A DNA stretch of 64,000 nt from contig JANQRK010000040.1 in the NCBI GenBank assembly GCA_028284585.1, forward strand, positions 1 to 64,000, written 5' to 3'. Position 1 is the stretch's first letter. Every line of letters begins with the position of its first letter. Source of the stretch: Chromatiales bacterium. GTDB lineage: Bacteria > Pseudomonadota > Gammaproteobacteria > Chromatiales > Chromatiaceae. Below the pieces are notes generated by a model. It was not told the origin of the DNA. It made no database searches and saw nothing but the letters and a program-made list of their open reading frames with translations. The position numbers and the translations under genes were made by a program. Positions 21,428-29,959 of this stretch are shown here, piece after piece.

Positions 21428-22011
21428 GTTATCGGCAACAGGTTCGATAGCGGCGCCGGCGCTCCCGTAGGCGCAATCGCCGGTGGACTGCTCGGTGGTT
21501 TCGTGGGCAACTCCATGGACCAGCAGGAACAGGCGTTTCAAGCGGCACTTGCCGCCGAACGAGAGGCTCACCAGATCGAGATCAAAAGACTCGCTGATGA
21601 CCTGCTGGTCCTTTCAATGACATCGGTCGCATTCGAAACGGGCCGAAGCGACGTTCCTCTACAGAGTATCGGTACACTCGATACGATGGCGCGCGTACTG
21701 AACCAGTACGATGCGTCGACTATCCACGTCGTCGGCCATACGGATAACGTAGGTAATCCACAGGCCAACCTCCAATTGTCTAAGGCCCGGGCAGATGCGA
21801 TCGCCGATCACCTCGCTAAGCGAGGCATTGAGGATTCGTGTTTGCAACGCTTCGGTGTTGGCGAAAACCACCCAGTCGCTAGCAACGACACGCTGGTGGG
21901 GCGGCGGCTAAATTGCCGCGTCGAGCTTTATATCCGCCCCTTGGAGCAGGACAACAAGCGTGTAACCCTTGAACCACCTATCGATCTGTTCTGAACCATC
22001 GTGACGCTTAT

Positions 22012-22047
22012 AGCCCCCTGTCCCGTAAGGGCAGGGGGCTATTGTTT
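22012..22047 (+). terminator. Rho-independent-like terminator downstream of the OmpA-like gene
   Basis: AGCCCCCTG / CAGGGGGCT perfect stem followed by ATTGTTT. Confidence 0.65.
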
Positions 22048-22202
22048 CCCCGGCGCCTGTTCGCTGTGCTCACTATTCCCGATCGCACGGCGGTTTAGAT
22101 AGGGTGTTAAGGCAATGGTGGTGACCTGCCGATAGATCACCGCAGATTGGAGAGACGGCGGTGCCGAAAAACCGCCCACTGAAAGGACGCACAGTACCTC
22201 AA

Positions 22203-22962
22203 TGGATTTCGCAGCCCCTACCGCGCCGGCCGTCTATGCCTTGTTGCTCCTCGTGCCGCTATCCTGAAGTCGCCCCGGTTCAAGGGCATTGTCGGTGAAG
22301 GCATTGTCAATCTCTCCGCTCGGCTTTTCCTTAGTCGCCGAGAATATCGCCTGATCCGCGACGTGACCCTTCCGACGGCCGATGGCACGACGCAGGTCGA
22401 TCAGGTCATCGTGTCCGAGTACGGTGTCTTCGTCGTTGAGACGAAGAACATGAAGGGCTGGATCTTCGGTCAGCCGAGCCAGCGCCAGTGGACGCAGCAG
22501 ATTTTCAAGCAAAAGTTCCAGTTTCAGAATCTTCTGCACCAGAATCACAAGCATGTCCAGGCGTTGAAAGCGCTCCTGAACCTCCGCGAGGACGAGGTCC
22601 ATTCGCTGGTCGTGTTCGTCGGGGACAGCCAATTCAAGACGCCGATGCCAGCGAACGTGACCTATGGGGCAGGCTAAATCCGGTTCATCAAATCCAAGCG
22701 GCGACTCGTTCTCGCTCCGACACGGGTCGATTCGATCGCGCAGCAGATCGCGCAGTACCGGCTGCTGCGCTCCCGAGCGACACGCCGTGCCCACAAGGTA
22801 CATGTCAGCGGCAAACGCTTACAGCCCGAGGCCTCGAGGCGCTGCCCGCGTTGTGGCAGCCCAATGGCACTGCGAATCAGTAAGAAAGGACAGAATGCAG
22901 GGCGTCAGTTTTGGGGCTGTTCATCGTTTCCGAAGTGTCGGCATAGTCAAAACGTCGAGTGA
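22203..22962 (+). pseudogene. NERD-domain protein with C-terminal topoisomerase-type zinc ribbon; frameshift near 22260 and in-frame TAA (22675-22677)
   Basis: MDFAAPTAPAVYALLLLVPL (TM) | KSPRFKGIVGEGIVNLSARLFL..VDQVIVSEYGVFVVETKNMKGWIFG..VTYGAG*IRFIKSKRR..CPRCGSPMALRISKKGQNAGRQFWGCSSFPKC. Confidence 0.8.
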
Positions 22963-23410
22963 CTGAGACACAACAGTCAGCACATGCCCTTTTTGGTGCC
23001 GTTCTTTCTCATGAATTGCCTCCAACAGATCAAGCGTCAAGTGAGCAAATTGGCGCGCTGCGGCAGCCGGTTGGCCCTTCGGCGCTCTGCGCCTCCTTTG
23101 CCGCGTGTTACTGGTAACGCGGCAGCCCTTTCTGGGTTGGGCCATTCCTCTTAGTCCGCCCCTTCCCTTCAAGCCCTTTCCTTAGGTCCCTTCTTGCTGT
23201 CCTTTCTACTGACGGGCATTTGCCTTGGGCCACTCTGGCGCTATGCTAGCGAGTGGTCATCGTTACCGCCGCGTTCAGCGGCATCCGATCCCGCCGCGCC
23301 AGTATCGGGATCCAAGGCCCGGGCCTTGAAGGCGCATCGTCCATCTGCGGGTCAGCGATCGTCTGACTCATCTTCCAGCCGCTGGGGATCTACAATCCCC
23401 TGCGGGCTAG

Positions 23411-23779
23411 ATCTCCGGCATCCACTTTCCGGAGCTCCACATAAAAACTCTGAACATTCCAGCGGGGCTCGCTACCTCGCTGTACGAGGCATATAACACG
23501 CTGTTCACTGCCGTCGAGAATGGGATCGACACCGACGCACTCTTTCGATTGCGTGAACAACATCGCCACATCAATCAACGCATCCACGAATTCGAGGTCG
23601 AGCAGCGCGCGCTGCGTCGTTACGCCGCATTCGCGTTTATGCAACACATCAACAACGATCAGCTCGATATCGATGAAGACGCCATCGTTTCCGCATCAGA
23701 CGAAGATGATGGCGCTTTCGTCCAGGGTTGGATTTGGATAACGAAAGACGACCTTCCCGGTTTCGCTGCTGACACCTGA
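23411..23779 (+). CDS. Hypothetical protein; possible upstream in-frame TAG at 23408-23410
   Basis: ISGIHFPELHIKTLNIPAGLATSLYEAYNTLFTAVENGIDTDALFRLREQHRHINQRIHEFEVEQRALRRYAAFAF..; start not resolved. Confidence 0.4.
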   Translation: MSGIHFPELHIKTLNIPAGLATSLYEAYNTLFTAVENGIDTDALFRLREQHRHINQRIHEFEVEQRALRRYAAFAFMQHINNDQLDIDEDAIVSASDEDDGAFVQGWIWITKDDLPGFAADT

Positions 23780-23846
23780 AACGACAATCTCGGGATTGAC
23801 GAACAGGACCGTGCTGCACAACAGGGGCTACTCGCCCCTGTGCTTC

Positions 23847-24441
23847 TTACTTGTCCCGATTCTCGGCTTTCCCCTCGGAGCGATCGATAGGCTCAACACA
23901 CTGCGGACCACCATTCCTGGCATTGCTGACATAGCGGCTCACAGCATGATGCGCGAGCCGCGGTACGCCACTCTGTGCGATTTCACCGGCCACTTCGGCC
24001 TTCGCCGCAAACCAGGTCTCGGTCGCGTCATGCCGGATGATCACCGGCATGCGATGATGCAGCTGCGCAATCTCCGCAATCGCGCTCGCGGGTGAGAATC
24101 GAGCAAGACAGCATCTGCGTCTCGTCCCTCGACCAGGTTTCCCAGATACCGCCGAGGAACAATGGGCTGTCATCTTTCGCCTTGATATAAAAGGGCTGTT
24201 TCACGCCATCTTCCAAACACCATTCGTCGTAGCCTGCCACAGGGATCAGGCGGCGGCGGCCGCCCTTCCATGGCCCGCGACAAAGTCGTTTTTCGGCAAC
24301 CGTCTGTATGACAGCGTTAATCGTGGAATACTTCGTTGTGGGCACCTTGCTCCACGACGGCACGAGACCCCAACGCATCGCGAAGCCGCCTTCATTGGTA
24401 AAGGCAGCAATAGTCTGAGTCGGTGCACGATTAGACGACAT
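23847..24441 (-). pseudogene. SRAP/YedK-like (HMCES) protein, truncated and frameshifted
   Basis: RWGLVPSWSKVPTTKYSTINAVIQTVAEKRLCRGPWKGGRRRLIPVAGYDEW..; after the frame change IAEIAQLHHRMPVII. Confidence 0.75.
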
Positions 24442-24695
24442 TGCGACATCGATCGGCCACTCGCCTTAATGTGCCCGTTCCCTTCCAGACCTTTTCACCA
24501 TTTGCCCCGGCCGACGGTATTCCTGGATGCTACATGGGGGTGAACTCCCGCACGTCACAAGCAAGCGGCTATGCTGCAGACGAAAACTTGGTCGATAATG
24601 ATACAGCGTGTGTGTTTCGCTTCGGCCTCGTTCCGCGTCTCGAGACCGCCGAGTATCACGAAGCGTGTGGGTTCGGCAGATGCTGAAATTGTTGC

Positions 24696-25181
24696 GTGGC
24701 CAAATACTGGCGCAAAAGGGGAAATACTGATAAGGATTCTGAAATGGACCAAATCGAAATCGGTTTCTACTCGGCTGTTGCTCTGTATGGCGTGATCGCC
24801 ACCTGGACGGTGCTAGTCCGCATGCGTTGGCTGCCTGCAGCGCTCGTGCACCTTGCATATCGTTTGCTGAACCGTCTCGGGCGTAGCCCTGTGCTGGGTG
24901 GCGCCGTAACAACTTGTCGCAGGTACCCCCTGGGTGCTGGCTTGGTGCTGGCCGTTGTGGTTGGATTCGCGGTGCCCTTTCTGGTGCTTTCTTTCCTTTG
25001 GGGTGTTTATTTGCTGTCGTTTGCTGCTGCGATTTTCCTCGGCTGGGTCGCCTTGAGCAGATCTCAGGACGATGATGCCTCAGACGAGCCCGACCCATAT
25101 GGGATGTATCAGGAAAAGCATGGCCAAGGATTAGTGCACGGATCATCTCCTTACGCCGATGGCGACCGTCCCGTCGGTTGA
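24696..25181 (+). CDS. Membrane protein, hypothetical
   Basis: 161-aa ORF with several TM segments; start could be the internal MDQIEIGFYSAV. Confidence 0.55.
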   Translation: MAKYWRKRGNTDKDSEMDQIEIGFYSAVALYGVIATWTVLVRMRWLPAALVHLAYRLLNRLGRSPVLGGAVTTCRRYPLGAGLVLAVVVGFAVPFLVLSFLWGVYLLSFAAAIFLGWVALSRSQDDDASDEPDPYGMYQEKHGQGLVHGSSPYADGDRPVG

Positions 25182-25231
25182 TAACCACTGATTTTGTGGG
25201 TGAGGGCTTCATCCAAGCGGTGGATTGCCTG

Positions 25232-26845
25232 CTATTTGCGAGTCCTCGCAGCGGTACGGGTCGCAATTCTTGCACCAGCTTCCCCTGATTGACGCGAACT
25301 TTTCCACCCGGCTTCCAGGCTCCCTTCAATCGATCGGCCGATGTGAATGCCAGCCCACCCCATCATCATCGTCCACAGCACCGGCATCCCGATCATGAGC
25401 ATCGCCAGCATGGTATCGAGCATCAGTGCCTTGCTGGTCGCACCGGCGAATCCGCCTGGTGATGCGGCCCAGTTCATCAGGCCATCCAGGCTGCCTGGGT
25501 GCATGGCGACGGTCAGGTTCTCGTCGACCCATTGGGCGAACTTCCACAGCACGGTCCAGAAATTGATCGTAAAGATGCCGACGGCGACGACGGCCAGCAT
25601 CGACAGCGAGTAGCCCGAGAACACGACGATGATCGGGAGCAAGGCATAGACCGCCATCAGCGTGACGGCCTGTATCGTCGGCAGCATCGGCTTGATCGCG
25701 GTGAGCATGGTGCCCAAGCTGAAATGTGTCGCGCCTGCACCGGCAGCGCCAGCCAAATCCTGTGCGGCACCGTACAGGTTGCCCGGCACGCCTTCGCGCC
25801 CGCTGTATGCACCCAGGGCGTCAGGCTGGAAGGTCGTCATGGCCTCGACGCGCGAGTTGTCTAACGATTTGCGCACGGCCGTGTCGGTGAGTTTCTCCGC
25901 CGCGATGGCGGCGCTGCTTCCCCAGGATCCGAGGAAGGTCGAGAATCGCGTCGCGGCGCTCGCGAGCGTATTGCTAAACCCGCTCGCCTCGGGCAGGGCC
26001 ATGATCTTGTCCCGGACCCCCGTCGACGTTCCGTCGCCCATCCACCATTCGGCGCAGGTGGGCTGGCCCCAGCCGCCGGTTGCTGCGGTTCCGTAGTCGA
26101 GATCCCGTGAGGCCTTGTAGGGCCAGCCGCTGACCCGCGACGCAGACCGCATATTCGGGTAGTAGAGCGAGCGATACACGTGCGATCCCATCCAGTCAGG
26201 ATCGTCGGCGCCGTGTTCGTTGAGCAGGGCGGTGATCGCCGGGCTGGTTGGTTTGTCGCGTAGGTACTTCGAGCGGGCTGGGACGAAGCAGTCGTTGTAA
26301 AACTGGCTGGCCTCTGCACGCACCACCGGGTCGCTGACGTTGGCCAGTTGCGCCTGCTGCTAAACTTCGCGGATCCCGACCGAGTCGGGCATGCCGGTAA
26401 CAATGGCGTGATTGATGCCCTTGCTGAGGCTCAGGATCGCATACCACCATACCGGTACATTCACGCTGGCCGGGGTACCCGAGAATGCGCCCGCCGAGCC
26501 GTAACTCGAGTCCGGCAGCGCCGGCGTCGCGGTCGCGGGTGTCGGGTCGTTCAGCGTGGGCGAGGGCGTGTAGCTCATCGCGGTGGCACTCAGGCCCACG
26601 GCTGGCGGACCGGCGATCAGGGCCACGAACACCGCGACGTAGAATTCGATCTCGATGCTGCGCAATGCGATATCGTGGACATTGCCAAAGCTACCGCCGC
26701 GGGCTGCGTCCTTCCAGCGCGTCAGTAGGATCATCACGAACGGTATGTACACGATCCCGGTGTCGGTCAGCGCGTCCCAGATAATGCCGTACCATTGCCA
26801 GCCGAACAGCGTGGTGAAGAGCTCGAGGTAGGAATCGACGGCCAT
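25232..26845 (-). pseudogene. TraG N-terminal-like conjugal transfer protein with in-frame TAG (26360-26362)
   Basis: MAVDSYLELFTTLFGWQWYGIIWDAL..SVGIREV*QQAQLANVSDPVVRAEASQFYNDCFVPARSKYL; both halves in the same frame. Confidence 0.85.
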
Positions 26846-26857
26846 CGATGAATGCCT

Positions 26858-27220
26858 TCAGTTCCACAAATGGGCCAGCAGGTTTTGGCCGAACAGGATT
26901 TCCAGCACCACGAGTGCGACGGCGATGCGCCAGCGCAGCGTTAGCAGGTAGTCGCGGTAGCCGGCAATCAGGCGCTGGCGCTGCGCGACCCAGTTGATGA
27001 AGGGCTTCCATTGCCAGATGAGCACGACCATGCCACCCCACTTGACCGCGGTGACGACCGGCGCGATACGGTCCCAGCCATCGCGCACGGCGGAATAGCC
27101 GTAGACCTCGATCAACACTAGGACGAGCACGGCGATCACGGTAAACAAGATGGCACTCAGACGCAGGATTCGTCTGCGCGCGCAGCGCGCATCGAAAGCG
27201 TCCTGCGGCTCGGAGCTCAC
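26858..27220 (-). CDS. ICE T4SS-locus membrane protein
   Basis: 120 aa, hydrophobic segments, position between the TraG-like and TIGR03755-like genes. Confidence 0.7.
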   Translation of the reverse strand: MSSEPQDAFDARCARRRILRLSAILFTVIAVLVLVLIEVYGYSAVRDGWDRIAPVVTAVKWGGMVVLIWQWKPFINWVAQRQRLIAGYRDYLLTLRWRIAVALVVLEILFGQNLLAHLWN

Positions 27221-28584
27221 CGGAAACGGCCTCCCTCCTCAAGCGGAGACCGTTCCGGACGTCCCTGGCGCAGCGTCTGCTGGCTTTGTGCATCCAACTG
27301 GTTACGCCGCGCGACGACGCCGGCGGCGGTATTGCTCGCGATCTCCTTGCTCACGCGCTGCTCGAACAGGAAGCTCTCGATCTCCTGCTCCAGTTCGTCG
27401 ACCGCACTGACTGCGACGTCCATCGCCGGCTTGGTACTCATCACCTCGGGTACGCGCTTGCCGCTGATCAACAGGCGGCGGATCGCGAAGGCCTCCTCAA
27501 TTGTGCGTGCGATCGCGACCTCGGAGGCCAGACGCCCGGCAAAGACACCGGCCTCGTCCGCCGGCAGTTCCCGCAGTGTCTCGATGACCTTGGCGGACAC
27601 GGCGACGCCGGGCGCGGAGACCCCTTGCAAGTCCGCATTGGTCGGCACGCCGGTCCCGCCGACCAGCGCGACCAGGTCTGTCGCAATGGCCTGCCGGTGC
27701 ACCTCGTACTTCACGTTCAGGCCGTTGCCGGGGATGCCGCGTTTCGGGCAGCCGTTACAGGTGTGGATTACCGCATCGCCGAGGACGTCGACCGCATAGT
27801 CGGCGGCCGACGAGGGCGTCGGGAAAAGGGTTGCCAGGCGAACCTCCGACCCGATAGCTGGTGGTGTGTACGGGGCGTTGCTGCCGGGCGGGCGTCCGAG
27901 CGTGGTGTTCCAGCCGGCGGCCGTGATGTCCCTGATCGGCTCAATCGGCGGGCCACTGGTGCCACCGGCCATTACGACGCCGCCACTGCTGACCTTCGGA
28001 AACGGGTAGCCGGCCGCGCCACCCCTGCTTTCGACAGACTGCTTGGCGGCCACGGCATCCTTGGTGGTGCCCATCAGGCGCCGCCAGTCGCCGGCCTTGG
28101 CCATCTGAATCCACTCCTCGTATGGATCCTTGCCGGCGAGGATCTGCTGCTCCATCTGCTCGCAGGATTTGAGCGCATCGCCGAAGTTCAGGCTGAAGTC
28201 CGCCGCATAGGTCTGAAACAGCTCGTACAAGCCCGGCGCGGCGCGCTGAAAGACGTACAAGGGCAGCGCCGCGATGGCTCCGCGTGCGGCGCCCATTACG
28301 GTACTCTGCAGGCTCGTCGCCGCGTTCGAGAAAGAGTTCGTCACCGAGCTGATGATGTCGAAGTTGCCGCAGCTGTAACTGGCAGTCAGTGACGAATGCG
28401 CATCGAGGACCTGGTGGGCCCCGGCGGGGTTCAGCGCAATCGACACGGGCTCTGCGCCGCCAATGGCGTAATACCAGGCTTGGTCCTCGGTGGGGACCGA
28501 TACCTCGCCGGCGAGGGCGAGCGCCTGTAGCACGTGCAACCAAACAACAAGTGATAGTGCCAGTGTCCGAACTCTTGCGCTCAC
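27217..28584 (-). CDS. ICE conjugation protein, TIGR03755-like (PFL_4711 type)
   Basis: Exported; SCGNFDIISSVTNSF, CNGCPKRGIPG; GTG start at 28584 proposed; conserved locus order. Confidence 0.75.
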   Translation of the reverse strand: MSARVRTLALSLVVWLHVLQALALAGEVSVPTEDQAWYYAIGGAEPVSIALNPAGAHQVLDAHSSLTASYSCGNFDIISSVTNSFSNAATSLQSTVMGAARGAIAALPLYVFQRAAPGLYELFQTYAADFSLNFGDALKSCEQMEQQILAGKDPYEEWIQMAKAGDWRRLMGTTKDAVAAKQSVESRGGAAGYPFPKVSSGGVVMAGGTSGPPIEPIRDITAAGWNTTLGRPPGSNAPYTPPAIGSEVRLATLFPTPSSAADYAVDVLGDAVIHTCNGCPKRGIPGNGLNVKYEVHRQAIATDLVALVGGTGVPTNADLQGVSAPGVAVSAKVIETLRELPADEAGVFAGRLASEVAIARTIEEAFAIRRLLISGKRVPEVMSTKPAMDVAVSAVDELEQEIESFLFEQRVSKEIASNTAAGVVARRNQLDAQSQQTLRQGRPERSPLEEGGRFR

Positions 28585-28588
28585 CGCG

Positions 28589-29560
28589 TTACCACCCTCC
28601 GATGGAACCGATAAAGATGCCTTTGACCTTGCAGCATTGATACGGGCGCCAGAGATTGAACTGGTATTCGCCATCGTCGCTCTTGCGACCATCGGACCAG
28701 CTCGACAGCGAGACTGAATCGTTCCTGCCGAACACTTCACAGGCGTTGTCGACGGTGGGATAGAGCATTTGCCAATCGCCGGTCTGATCATCCATTTCCA
28801 CCAACGAGCCAGGGCCCCAGTACCGCATGCCGCTGTCCGACAGCTTGTACATATCGAGGGGGTAGTAGACGTGCGGCTGGTAGAAGCGGGTCACTATGTC
28901 ACCGACACGCTGTGCGATGACCGCGCCGGCCTTGGGTTCTTCTTGTTGCAGCACACGACCCGTGCGCGGATACACGCTGCCCCAGGTATTGACTGGAAAC
29001 TGCCCGATCTCGCGCAGGCCGGGAATGAGGGCTGCCGGATAGAGTGACTCGATGGGTACCAGGCTGCGCCACACCAGGGCGTCCAGTGTCGACCGGAAAT
29101 ACGGCAGCGTCGGTATAGAGCGTGGCAGGCACAGCAGGCCACCGGTGATACCCGATACACCGGCGAATGAAGCCGCCGACAGGGGGTGACCAAAGAGATC
29201 CGCGTCGCGAAACGTCTGATGATCGCGTCCGCGCCTGGGATAGCCTCCTTCGTACCGGCCTTCGATTGATCCGCTTGCATCTCCGGGGGACATGCTCCCT
29301 CCGGCGGCACCTGTGGTGACATTGACGTAGGCGTCGGGGACGTGGTTCTGGACCTTGATCGAGGTTTTCACCGTGCAGCTGTACCCGCACACCAACCACA
29401 AGCAGATACCCACGGGACGCCAGCGCAGACATCGCGGCAGTGCGTCCAGCGTCGCACTGGAAACGGCGGCGTCGTTCAGAACCGCCAGAGGTGTGCGCGT
29501 AAGCGTAAGCAGGGAGACCAGCAGCATACCTGCGGTCAAACGGCGCCATGCGGGGCTCAT
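28589..29560 (-). CDS. ICE conjugation protein, TIGR03756-like (TraU-type)
   Basis: 323 aa; CLWLVCGYSCTVKTSIKVQNHVPDAYVNV; conserved locus order. Confidence 0.8.
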   Translation of the reverse strand: MSPAWRRLTAGMLLVSLLTLTRTPLAVLNDAAVSSATLDALPRCLRWRPVGICLWLVCGYSCTVKTSIKVQNHVPDAYVNVTTGAAGGSMSPGDASGSIEGRYEGGYPRRGRDHQTFRDADLFGHPLSAASFAGVSGITGGLLCLPRSIPTLPYFRSTLDALVWRSLVPIESLYPAALIPGLREIGQFPVNTWGSVYPRTGRVLQQEEPKAGAVIAQRVGDIVTRFYQPHVYYPLDMYKLSDSGMRYWGPGSLVEMDDQTGDWQMLYPTVDNACEVFGRNDSVSLSSWSDGRKSDDGEYQFNLWRPYQCCKVKGIFIGSIGGW

Positions 29561-29958
29561 CGGTTCATCTTCCGGTACAGATCGCGCGCCAGTACGAGGT
29601 CGGTGACGCCGTAAAGCACCGCGGCACCGTCGAAAACGATCGCCGGGTACCGGTCGAGTCGGTAGTGCTGGTGGGCGAGTGCCAGGCCATTGCCCGCTTC
29701 GCGCATCTGCGCTTTGAGGTCAGTGCGCTCGTCAAAGCGTGCCTTGGCCATTGCGGTCGCTGCTGTCGGGTCGGCTGGCAGGCCTTCCGACAGCTCGGCC
29801 ATGGCACGGGTTAATCCATCGACGTAGAACACGGCGGCCGAGGGGAAGGCCTGCGTGTTCGTTAGCGGGTGTGCGTGATCGGTGAAGACCTCCACGATTG
29901 GATCGGCAACCGCCGTGGTAGTCATCAGTGCAAGCATGAAGGTCAGTCCGCAGCGCAT
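29557..29958 (-). CDS. ICE conjugation protein, TIGR03757-like
   Basis: 133 aa; signal peptide, VEVFTDHAHPLTNT..YRLDRYPAIVFDGAAVLYGVTDL. Confidence 0.78.
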   Translation of the reverse strand: MRCGLTFMLALMTTTAVADPIVEVFTDHAHPLTNTQAFPSAAVFYVDGLTRAMAELSEGLPADPTAATAMAKARFDERTDLKAQMREAGNGLALAHQHYRLDRYPAIVFDGAAVLYGVTDLVLARDLYRKMNR

Positions 29959-29959
29959 C

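Larger units (their letters stand above)
19491..21994 (+). pseudogene. Glycine-zipper/OmpA-like lipoprotein gene split by an IS1182-type insertion
   Basis: 5' part MLNNGNVGRSSAVILLLLSIGLVGCSTLQDDPHRRAKIGAGVGAVTGTV; 3' part IGNRFDSGAGAPVGAIAGGLLGGFVGNSMDQQEQ..HVVGHTDNVGNPQANLQLSKARADAI; in-frame after removing the IS. Confidence 0.88.

Noticed and set aside
26360-26362. Pyrrolysine at the TraG UAG
   Set aside because: No known Pyl residue in TraG proteins, no Pyl machinery visible here, and UAA interruptions cannot be explained that way.
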